Below, piece after piece: positions 17,921-24,431 of a stretch of DNA of 64,000 bases. The notes beneath the pieces are model-generated. The model ran no database searches. It saw only the letters and a program-made list of their open reading frames with translations, and had not been told where the DNA came from. How positions within the stretch are numbered: position 1 is the stretch's first letter; every line of letters starts with the position of its first letter. A program made the position numbers and the translations under genes. Source of the stretch: Sutterella sp047777475 (GTDB lineage: Bacteria; Pseudomonadota; Gammaproteobacteria; Burkholderiales; Burkholderiaceae_F); contig JBKEET010000001.1 of NCBI GenBank assembly GCA_047777475.1, forward strand, positions 372,001 through 436,000, in the 5' to 3' direction.

Positions 17921-17956
17921 CCTTCGCTTTTCCTAAAGGGAAAGCGAAGGTTTTTT
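17921..17956 (+). terminator. Strong terminator after fabZ
   Basis: Thirteen-base-pair stem starting CCTTCGC and ending GCGAAGG (one G-T pair), TAAA loop, followed by TTTTTT. It isolates fabZ from the downstream sRNA array and lpxA. Confidence 0.85.
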
Positions 17957-18058
17957 CGATTTTCGGCCTGCCTAAAAATTAGGCAATCTGTATCGAATTG
18001 TGCCGTTGCTTTTGTGCTAAAACGCGCGCTGATAGGGCGTTTGCGGGGATCGGCGAGT

Positions 18059-18117
18059 ATTTTTGTTACATGCCCGCACAAAGGGTAATCCCTGAGCCGT
18101 CCGCCGCCTGCTAAAGT
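18059..18117 (+). promoter_or_regulatory. Promoter region of sRNA 1
   Basis: ATTTTTGTTACAT (18059-18071) and GCTAAAGT (18110-18117, containing the -10-like TAAAGT) separated by 38 bp. The same two elements at 37-38 bp recur before sRNA 2 and sRNA 3. There is no sigma-70 -35 match at the normal distance, which suggests activator dependence through the GTTACAT element. Confidence 0.6.
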
Positions 18118-18123
18118 CATTCT

Positions 18124-18224
18124 CGACAGCAAGCGAGGCAGACCGGAAACGGTCTTCCGATACAGTTGAAGTCAAGACAATGAGGGTTCGCTCCGAGGCC
18201 TGCCAGGGCCCCGGAGCTTTTTTT
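18124..18224 (+). ncRNA. Tandem small RNA 1 (fabZ-lpxA array)
   Basis: Predicted transcript of about 100 nt, beginning near the conserved TCTCGACAG about 7 nt after the -10 box. Its parts are a 5' segment GACAGCAAGCGAGGCAG; a perfect 5-bp stem with GAAA tetraloop (GACCGGAAACGGTC, 18141-18154); a linker with GTCAAGACAATGAGGGTT; and a terminator hairpin GCTCCG.GGCC / GGCC.CGGAGC (18190-18217) with TTTTTTT. There is no open reading frame with a ribosome-binding site. I see it as an RNA gene because three copies in a row keep the same promoter, body and terminator plan. No known Rfam family is recognised by eye. Confidence 0.72.
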
Positions 18225-18339
18225 GGCCGCTGCGGCGGCTTTGTTTCCTTTAGTTCGCTTCAGATGTCTGAAATTGTTTCGGGCTGGGCGCCGAAAACGG
18301 CTTTTCAGGCGGCATTCGCCGAAGAAGGAAGGAATTTTT

Positions 18340-18391
18340 GTTACATCGCTCGCAATTCGATACCCGTGCCGCAGGGGTGCCGCGCTACAGT
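18340..18391 (+). promoter_or_regulatory. Promoter region of sRNA 2
   Basis: GTTACAT at 18340-18346 (preceded by ATTTTT, as in copy 1) and GCTACAGT at 18384-18391, 37 bp apart. Confidence 0.6.
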
Positions 18392-18398
18392 ACGTTCT

Positions 18399-18486
18399 GA
18401 CAGCAGGCGAGGCTGCGCAACGCAGCCGCGCAGTGGGGTCAAAAGAGGGTTTCGGCTCCGCGCGAACAGCGCGGGGCCGTTTTTTT
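18399..18486 (+). ncRNA. Tandem small RNA 2 (fabZ-lpxA array)
   Basis: Predicted transcript of about 88 nt. It begins with GACAGCAGGCGAGGCTG, matching the sRNA 1 start at all but two positions. Next comes a 7-bp stem GGCTGCG-CAA-CGCAGCC (18411-18427), in the same place as the GAAA hairpin of copy 1. The shared module GGTCAAAAGAGGGTT (18437-18451) follows, then an 11-bp terminator stem (18453-18479) with seven T's. The hairpin differs in sequence from copy 1 but keeps its position, which argues for structural conservation. Confidence 0.72.
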
Positions 18487-18597
18487 ACCTGTGCGCCGCA
18501 GAACAGGCCGGCTGCCGGTTAAGTGTTTCCGATTGTCATTTCACTTTTCTCTAACCCTGTATCCTGCAAGCAAATTTCCACGGGGCGTTCGCACGCG

Positions 18598-18650
18598 GTT
18601 ACATTTGGGCAATATCGCGAAACCATTGCGGGGGCGGGCCTTGCTAAAGT
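18598..18650 (+). promoter_or_regulatory. Promoter region of sRNA 3
   Basis: GTTACAT at 18598-18604 and GCTAAAGT at 18643-18650, 38 bp apart, the same layout as copies 1 and 2. The T-run before GTTACAT is missing here. Confidence 0.58.
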
Positions 18651-18656
18651 GCATAT

Positions 18657-18752
18657 CGACAAGAGAGGAGTCAAGGTCCGACGAAAGTCTCCAAGACGAT
18701 TTGAGGTCAAAAGAGGGTTGAGCCCGCGGCAGAAATGCCGCGGGCTTTTTTT
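18657..18752 (+). ncRNA. Tandem small RNA 3 (fabZ-lpxA array)
   Basis: Predicted transcript of about 95 nt. It begins with TCGACAAGAGAGGAG, related to the other two starts. It has a short GAC-GAAA-GTC hairpin (18680-18689), possibly enclosed by TCAA/TTGA pairing. The module GGTCAAAAGAGGGTT at 18705-18719 is identical over 15 nt to copy 2. The terminator is GCCCGCGGC / GCCGCGGGC (18722-18745) with seven T's. The body is the most divergent of the three, but the promoter and 3' module are retained. Confidence 0.7.
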
Positions 18753-18868
18753 GAATGCCAGTTTGAACTGGTATGTCAGATCCGGAGCGGGCCGGCAGGC
18801 TTTCGGGCGGCCCGCGGCGGCCGTTTCCTTTGCCCGACATCTCTTTTTCAGTGCCGGGGCATTGCCCT

Positions 18869-18874
18869 TATAAT
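18869..18874 (+). promoter_or_regulatory. Candidate promoter of lpxA
   Basis: TATAAT at 18869-18874, with a weak TTTTCA at 18845-18850 (18-bp spacer), about 100 bp before the lpxA ATG and after the terminator of sRNA 3. It would make lpxA-lpxB-rnhB independent of fabZ. Confidence 0.55.
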
Positions 18875-18977
18875 GCAGACAACTTTATGCCGGCCGGACG
18901 GCCCGGCGGCGGGGAGATGCGCTTGGCGGCGCCGCCCGCGGCACCGTCGTCCGAACCGCAGACAACAGGAAAAACTT

Positions 18978-19769
18978 ATGGCCCAGATTCATCCTTCTTC
19001 CATCGTTGATCCGCATGCGGAGCTCGCCGACGACGTCGTCGTCGGCCCGTTCTGCCTCATCGGACCGAAAGTGAAAATCGGCGCCGGCACGGTTCTGAGG
19101 AGCCATGTCTGCGTCGAGGGCCGCACGACGGTGGGCTGCCGCAACCTCGTGTATGCGGGCGCCTCGATCGGCTGCGTGCCGCAGGACAAGAAGTACGCGG
19201 GCGAAGACACGGCGCTCTTCGTGGGCGACGACAACGTGATCCGCGAGAACTGCACGCTCTCGATCGGCACCGTCCAGGACCACGGCGAGACGCACGTCGG
19301 CTCGCGCAACCTCCTCATGGCCAACGTGCACATCGCGCACGACTGCATCGTGGGCGACGACACCATCATCGCCAACAACGTGGCCTTTGCGGGCCACGTC
19401 CACGTGGGCGACTGGGCGATCGTCGGCGGCCAGGTGGGCGTGCACCAGTTCACGCGCATCGGCGCGCACGCCATGGTGGGCGGCGCCTCGGCCGTGCACC
19501 AGGACGTGGCGCCTTACACCATTGCCTCGGGCAATCCCGCAAAGTCCTTCGGCCTCAACATCGTCGGCCTGCGCCGCAGGGGATTCACCGCCACGCAGGT
19601 GAAGGCCCTGCACCGCGCCTACCAGATGGTCTTCCGCGACGGCGAGCTCCTCAAGGACGCGCTCGTGAAGGTGCGCGCGTTGAAGGACGAGTTCCCCGAC
19701 GCGGTCCCGATGATCGATCTCTTCGCCGATTTCTTGGAAAACAGCCCGCGCGGCTTCGTCCGCTCCTAG
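18978..19769 (+). CDS. lpxA: Acyl-ACP--UDP-N-acetylglucosamine O-acyltransferase
   Basis: First step of lipid A synthesis: transfers the 3-hydroxyacyl chain to O3 of UDP-GlcNAc. The 263-residue protein is a left-handed beta-helix of hexapeptide repeats starting at once (IHPSSIVDPHAELADDVVVG). The catalytic-His region is LMANVHIAHDCIVGDD, followed by GGQVGVHQFTRIGAHAMVGG and the C-terminal helical domain from about residue 190. I start at ATG 18978 (MAQIHP), with AGGA seven bases upstream; an upstream in-frame extension to 18735 would run back into the sRNA 3 terminator. It heads the lpxA-lpxB-rnhB-methyltransferase series. Confidence 0.97.
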   Translation: MAQIHPSSIVDPHAELADDVVVGPFCLIGPKVKIGAGTVLRSHVCVEGRTTVGCRNLVYAGASIGCVPQDKKYAGEDTALFVGDDNVIRENCTLSIGTVQDHGETHVGSRNLLMANVHIAHDCIVGDDTIIANNVAFAGHVHVGDWAIVGGQVGVHQFTRIGAHAMVGGASAVHQDVAPYTIASGNPAKSFGLNIVGLRRRGFTATQVKALHRAYQMVFRDGELLKDALVKVRALKDEFPDAVPMIDLFADFLENSPRGFVRS

Positions 19770-19794
19770 GGCAGAACAGAGGAAGCGCACGATT

Positions 19795-20964
19795 ATGCAG
19801 CAGAGCGCCTATATGAATGACCGCACGGGGGCCGTCTGGGTCGCCGGCGAAGCCAGCGGCGATTTCATCGCCAGCCTGGTGCTCCCTGAAGTTGAAAAGC
19901 GCATGGACGGCGCGCCGCAGTACGGCATCGGCGGCGAGAAGATGACGGCCGCGGGCTTTCACCCGTGGTACGACATCGCCGAGCTGTCGGTGCGCGGCTA
20001 CGTTGAGGTGCTCACGCACCTGCCGCACCTGATCAGTCTCCGCAGGAGCCTCATCACGCGCTTTGCCGATTCGATGCCGAGCGTTTACGTGGGCGTCGAC
20101 GCGCCGGACTTCAACCTCGGCATCGAGGAGAAGCTGCGCCGCCGCGGCATCCCGACGGTGCATTTCGTCAGCCCCTCGATCTGGGCCTGGCGCCCCGAGC
20201 GCATCCACCAGATCCGCCGCGCGGTCGACAAGATGCTCCTCGTCTTCCCGTTCGAGCAGGAGATTTACCGCAGGGCGGGCATCCCCGCCGTGTTCGTCGG
20301 CCATCCGCTCGCGAGCATCATCCCGATGAAGCCCGATCCCAAGGCGGCGAGGAAAGACCTCGGCATCGAGGACGACGGCCTGCCCGTCATCACCGTGATG
20401 CCCGGCTCGCGCATCGACGAGATGAAGGGCTGTGCGCCGATCTTCTTCGAAGCCGTCGAGCGGCTGCTGCGGCGCGAGGGCGACATGCACGTCATCGTGG
20501 CGGCGGTCGACGACGCGGCCAAGGCGAAGATCACGCAGGTCGCCTACCAGTACTCGCGCCTCGCGCGCTGCATGACCGTCACGGCGGGGCAGAGCCACCG
20601 CTCGATCGAGGCGGCCGATGCGGTGCTCGTCGCTTCGGGCACCGCGGCGCTCGAGTGCGCGCTTTTCAAGAAGCCCATGGTCGTCGGCTACAAGATGCCC
20701 GCGCTCACCGGCCTCATCATGCAGCACAAGGGCATTGCGCACTGCGTGTCGCTCCCCAACATCTTGCTCGGCGAGAACGTCGTGCCGGAATTCCTGCAGT
20801 ACTTCTGCGAGCCCGACCCGATTTCCTGGGCCCTGCAGCGCGAGCTCGAGGACGACAAGAACCGCCGCGAGCTCGAGGAGCGCTTCAGCAAGCTGCACGA
20901 GAGCCTCATCGCCGACACGCCGAACCTGGCCGCCGAGGCGATCGTTTCGACGGCCCGCCGGTAA
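19795..20964 (+). CDS. lpxB: Lipid-A-disaccharide synthase
   Basis: Glycosyltransferase (GT19) that joins UDP-diacylglucosamine and lipid X into the lipid A disaccharide, at the inner face of the inner membrane. The 389-residue protein has the N-terminal VAGEASGD motif, YVGVDAPDFNLG, FVSPSIWAWRPER and the UDP-binding VMPGSRIDEM and VASGTAALE blocks. ATG 19795, with AGAGGAA upstream; an ATG six codons later has no ribosome-binding site. It follows lpxA by 25 bp. Confidence 0.97.
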   Translation: MQQSAYMNDRTGAVWVAGEASGDFIASLVLPEVEKRMDGAPQYGIGGEKMTAAGFHPWYDIAELSVRGYVEVLTHLPHLISLRRSLITRFADSMPSVYVGVDAPDFNLGIEEKLRRRGIPTVHFVSPSIWAWRPERIHQIRRAVDKMLLVFPFEQEIYRRAGIPAVFVGHPLASIIPMKPDPKAARKDLGIEDDGLPVITVMPGSRIDEMKGCAPIFFEAVERLLRREGDMHVIVAAVDDAAKAKITQVAYQYSRLARCMTVTAGQSHRSIEAADAVLVASGTAALECALFKKPMVVGYKMPALTGLIMQHKGIAHCVSLPNILLGENVVPEFLQYFCEPDPISWALQRELEDDKNRRELEERFSKLHESLIADTPNLAAEAIVSTARR

Positions 20965-21038
20965 GGCGCCGATTCCGTTGTTTTTCTGCGCGGCAGCCCC
21001 GGCTGCCGCGCTTGCTTTTCAAAGAAAGACTTTTCCTT

Positions 21039-21698
21039 ATGCGCCGCAAAGCGAGTGCACCCGCGCCGACCACGGACCTTCCGAGCCTCTTCGGCAGCGA
21101 CGATCCGATTTTTGAAACAGAGTTCGCCGCGGGCGTCGACGAGGCGGGCAGGGGACCCCTGGCGGGCCCCGTCTGCGCCGCCGCGGTGATCCTTGACCCG
21201 AAGCGCCCGATCGAGGGCCTCAACGACTCGAAGAAGCTTTCCGCCAAGCGCCGCGAGGAGCTCGCGGTGCTGATCCGCGAGCGCGCCGAGGCCTGGAGCG
21301 TCGCCTGGGGCAGCGTCGAGGAAATCGACGCGATCAACATCCTGCAGGCGACGATGGCCGCCATGCGCCGCGCCGTTGCAGGGCTGTCCGTGAGGCCGCG
21401 GCTCGTCATCGTCGACGGCAACCGCGTGCCCGAAGGGCTCGGCGTCCCGGCCGTCGCGCTCGTCAAGGGCGACGCGCGCGCCGCGGCGATCTCCGCCGCC
21501 TCGATCCTCGCCAAGACGTCGCGCGACGCGCTCATGCGCGAGCTCGATGAAAAGTACCCGGGCTACGGCTTTGCGCGGCACGCGGGCTACGGCACCGCCG
21601 CGCACATCGAGGCGATCCGCCGGCTCGGCATCTCGCCCGTGCACAGGAAAACGTTCGAACCCATCAAATCCATGCTCCTCGGAGGAAACCGCCCATGA
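21039..21698 (+). CDS. rnhB: Ribonuclease HII
   Basis: Cleaves RNA in RNA-DNA hybrids and starts removal of misincorporated ribonucleotides. The 219-residue protein has the family motif GVDEAGRGPLAGPVCAAA (catalytic Asp-Glu), LNDSKKLSAKRRE, an acidic VIVDGNRVP and ISAASILAKTSRD. I start at ATG 21039 (MRRKAS), which gives the usual length. Its TGA overlaps the next gene's ATG, so the two are translationally coupled. Confidence 0.95.
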   Translation: MRRKASAPAPTTDLPSLFGSDDPIFETEFAAGVDEAGRGPLAGPVCAAAVILDPKRPIEGLNDSKKLSAKRREELAVLIRERAEAWSVAWGSVEEIDAINILQATMAAMRRAVAGLSVRPRLVIVDGNRVPEGLGVPAVALVKGDARAAAISAASILAKTSRDALMRELDEKYPGYGFARHAGYGTAAHIEAIRRLGISPVHRKTFEPIKSMLLGGNRP

Positions 21699-22504
21699 GA
21701 GACAGCGTCGTTTTCATAGAAAGCGAGGCCAACGCGCGCTTCAAGCGCTGGAAAAAGCTCGCCGCGGAGCCCCGCGCCGTCAAGAAGGAGGGCGCCTCGC
21801 TCATCGAAGGCATCCACCTCATGCAGAGCGCGCTCGAGGCGGGCTGGCCCGTGAAGGCCGTGATGCTCAATGCGGACGGCGCCGCAGGCGAGGCGAGGGA
21901 CTTGGCCGAAGCGGCCGCGAAGCGCTGCGGCGCACGGCTCTTTGAGCTCCCCGCCGCCCTTTACCAGGTGCTTTCGCCCGTCGAGCACGGCGCCGGCGTG
22001 ATCGCCGAGATCCCCGTTAAAAAGCCCGGGGCCTGGCCCGAGGGCGACGTGCTCTACCTCGACGGCGTGCAGGACGCGGGCAACGCCGGCACGCTCATCC
22101 GCACGGCGGTCGCGGCCGGCGTGCGCGTCATCGCCGCCTCGCCCTCGACGGCCACGCTCTGGGCGCCCAAGGTGCTCCGCGCCGGCATGGGCGCGCATTT
22201 CGGCGCCGCCATCGTCGAGAACGTGACGCCCGAGGCGCTCCGCGGCAGCTTCAAGGGCCTCATCGCCGCGGCCGACGCGCGGGGCGGGGAAGACCTCTTC
22301 GCCGCGCGGGACCCTTGGTTCCGCGGGCGCGTCGCCTGGATCCTCGGCGCCGAAGGCCCGGGCGTCTCGGAGGCGGCGCTCTCCGTTGCCGACCGGCGCT
22401 TCTACATCCCGATCGAAGCGGCGTGCGAAAGCCTCAACGTGGGCGCCGCCGCGGCCGTCTGCCTTTTCGAGCAGCGCCGCCGGCGTCTTGCCGAGCGCAG
22501 CTGA
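21695..22504 (+). CDS. TrmH/SpoU family RNA 2'-O-methyltransferase
   Basis: 269-residue SPOUT methyltransferase. An N-terminal substrate-binding domain (residues 1-90, beginning FIESEANARFKRWKKL) is followed by the trefoil-knot catalytic domain. The three SpoU motifs are present: DAGNAGTLIRTA, LGAEGPGVSEAAL, and IPIEAACESLNVGAAAAVCLFE. The enzyme should methylate a ribose in 23S rRNA or tRNA; the exact nucleotide cannot be assigned. ATGA overlap with rnhB, the usual betaproteobacterial arrangement. Confidence 0.9.
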   Translation: MRDSVVFIESEANARFKRWKKLAAEPRAVKKEGASLIEGIHLMQSALEAGWPVKAVMLNADGAAGEARDLAEAAAKRCGARLFELPAALYQVLSPVEHGAGVIAEIPVKKPGAWPEGDVLYLDGVQDAGNAGTLIRTAVAAGVRVIAASPSTATLWAPKVLRAGMGAHFGAAIVENVTPEALRGSFKGLIAAADARGGEDLFAARDPWFRGRVAWILGAEGPGVSEAALSVADRRFYIPIEAACESLNVGAAAAVCLFEQRRRRLAERS

Positions 22505-22658
22505 GGCGTGTCAAAAGGGTTGACCTTTTATTTGGAAGAGATGAAACTTCTCGGTAGACTTTCCCGCCGTCGGCGGCTAAGCCGATTTTTTAATTTTTTC
22601 CGCCCCGCCGGCGGCAGCAGCGGGCTGACAGCAGGGCGAAGCTAACGGATTCTGATCT

Positions 22659-23828
22659 ATGGACAACTTCACGTACTACAACCCCACGCGCCTTGTGTTC
22701 GGGCGCGGCGCCGAGAAACAGGTCGGCGAGCTTGCCAAGAACGCCATGGGCCGCTGCGGCAAGGCTCTCGTCGTTTACGGCGGCGGTTCCGCCCGCCGCT
22801 CCGGCCTGCTCGGCACGGTCATCGACAGCCTGCACGAAGCGGGTCTCACCGTCCTCGAGAAGGGCGGCGTGCAGCCCAATCCCGACATGAGCTTCGTGCG
22901 CGAGACGATCGACTGGACGCGCGACCAGTGCGTGGGCCTCATCGTCGCCGTGGGCGGCGGCTCCGTGATCGACACCGCCAAGGCGGTCGCCGCGGGCCTC
23001 GAGTACGAAGGCGACTGCTGGGATTTCTTCGACGGGCACGCCAAGGTTGAAAAGGCGCTCCCCGTGATCGCCGTGCTGACGATCCCGGCGGCCGGCTCCG
23101 AGCAGTCGATCCGCTGCGTCATCTCGCACCACGGCACCAAGGCCGGCATCGGCAGCCCGCTGCTGCGGCCCGTCGCCGCGATCATCAACCCGGAACGCTT
23201 CTCGACGCTGCCGAAGCTGCAGATCGGCGCCGGCATCGTCGACATGATGTCGCACATCATGGAGCGCTACTTCAGCAACACCGAAGCCACGGGCTACGTC
23301 GACGCGCAGGCCGAGGCGGCGCTGCGCACCGCGATCAAGTACGGCCCGAAGGTCTACGCCGACCCGAACGACTACGACAGCTGGTGCCAGATCGCCCTGG
23401 TGGCCACATTTGCGCACAACGGCTACTTCGGCCTCGGGCGCGTTGAGGACTGGGCCTGCCACGCCATCGAGCACGAGATCTCGGGCTGGAACGACGCGAT
23501 CGTCCACGGCATGGGCCTGGCGGTGGTGATCCCCGCCTGGATGAGCTACGTTTCCGCGAAGAAGCCGCGCCGCTTCGTGCAGTTCGCCGTCAATGTGCTT
23601 GGCATCAAGCCGCAGGAAGACGACAAGTCGACGATCGAGCTCGGCATCGCCAAGCTCTGCGGCTTCTACACGATGCTCGGCATGCCGATTTCGCTTAAGG
23701 AGCTCGGCGCCGCTGACCTCCCCGTCGAGTCGCTCGCGAACCACTGCGTGCGCAACGGCAAGGTCGGCCACTTGGTCGAGCTCGACAAGGAAGACATCGT
23801 CGCGATCCTGACGCGCGCAGCGCAGTAA
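22659..23828 (+). CDS. Iron-containing alcohol dehydrogenase
   Basis: 389-residue group III (iron-type) alcohol dehydrogenase, closest in layout to NADH/NADPH butanol-type dehydrogenases (BdhA/YqhD subgroup). It opens with FTYYNPTRLVFGRGAEKQVG and has the nucleotide-binding GGGSVIDTAKAVA. The metal-binding His region includes DMMSHIMERYF, DWACHAIEHEISG and IVHGMGLAVVIP. It probably reduces aldehydes at the expense of NAD(P)H during fermentation. It stands alone between terminators. The substrate is not predictable. Confidence 0.9.
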   Translation: MDNFTYYNPTRLVFGRGAEKQVGELAKNAMGRCGKALVVYGGGSARRSGLLGTVIDSLHEAGLTVLEKGGVQPNPDMSFVRETIDWTRDQCVGLIVAVGGGSVIDTAKAVAAGLEYEGDCWDFFDGHAKVEKALPVIAVLTIPAAGSEQSIRCVISHHGTKAGIGSPLLRPVAAIINPERFSTLPKLQIGAGIVDMMSHIMERYFSNTEATGYVDAQAEAALRTAIKYGPKVYADPNDYDSWCQIALVATFAHNGYFGLGRVEDWACHAIEHEISGWNDAIVHGMGLAVVIPAWMSYVSAKKPRRFVQFAVNVLGIKPQEDDKSTIELGIAKLCGFYTMLGMPISLKELGAADLPVESLANHCVRNGKVGHLVELDKEDIVAILTRAAQ

Positions 23829-23860
23829 GAAGCGCTTTCAGCCTTAGCGCTGTCCCCGAG

Positions 23861-23898
23861 GGCCGCTCTCCGCAAAAAAGAGGGCGGCCTTCGCTTTT
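23861..23898 (+). terminator. Terminator after alcohol dehydrogenase gene
   Basis: GGCCGCTCTC / GAGGGCGGCC ten-base-pair stem with a 9-nt loop, followed by TTCGCTTTT. Confidence 0.65.
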
Positions 23899-24013
23899 CT
23901 ATGTATCCGCGGCACCGCATAAGCGCTGCGCCCGAGCTCTTTTGCGGGAAACCGGACGGAAACACTTTTTCGTCCTCCGGGCGGCGCCTCTCACTTAGTG
24001 GGTATTTTGGACG

Positions 24014-24031
24014 ACCACAACATCTTGTGGT
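24014..24031. promoter_or_regulatory. Palindrome upstream of nrdD, possible NrdR box
   Basis: Perfect inverted repeat ACCACAA-CATC-TTGTGGT. Its central 16 bases agree at 13 positions with the NrdR-box consensus as I remember it (ACACWATATATWGTGT). NrdR boxes normally occur in pairs about 31 bp apart, and I do not see a convincing second box. A weak hairpin function is the alternative. Confidence 0.35.
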
Positions 24032-24431
24032 TTTAAGAAATGGAAACCTCATCGTATGGATGAAGGGAGCGCTCTCATAAATTTCTGCTATGTTGCAATA
24101 GTCACGCAAAGAGGGGATGGCCGGCAAATCATAGTGTATTTTATGTAATACGGTATATTTTGTGAACAACACCCTTAATTCTCAATGAGAAGAAAGAATT
24201 GCGGATTTTCCGCGCGGGGCGCTTTGCCGCCCGAAAGCGGCCTCAGTTCCCGCTCGGGGATGATGAACGACATTTGACCTAGAGCGCGGAAACAGGATTT
24301 TCCACCCCACGATTTAGTTAGGATTACCCGCATTCACTCATTGATATTGTGGCTGCGGGCGGGGCACCGGCATCGGTTCCCCGCACTCTGATGCCCGCCG
24401 CCGCATCCAAGAACCAAAAAAAGGACCACCC

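Larger units (their letters stand above)
23829..24431. other. Intergenic region upstream of nrdD
   Basis: About 600 bp without a credible gene. The first 70 bp hold the alcohol dehydrogenase terminator. The section 24000-24180 is markedly A/T-rich compared with its surroundings and holds two dyads (24014-24031 and 24136-24151) and a TATATT at 24154, so it is probably the nrdD promoter region, giving a leader of some 250 nt. No TTGAT-N4-ATCAA FNR-type site was found. Confidence 0.5.

Noticed and set aside
18180..18873. Short reading frames of about 60-124 codons across the fabZ-lpxA gap
   Set aside because: They run through three terminators, have no ribosome-binding site and no recognisable sequence; the RNA-gene interpretation fits better.
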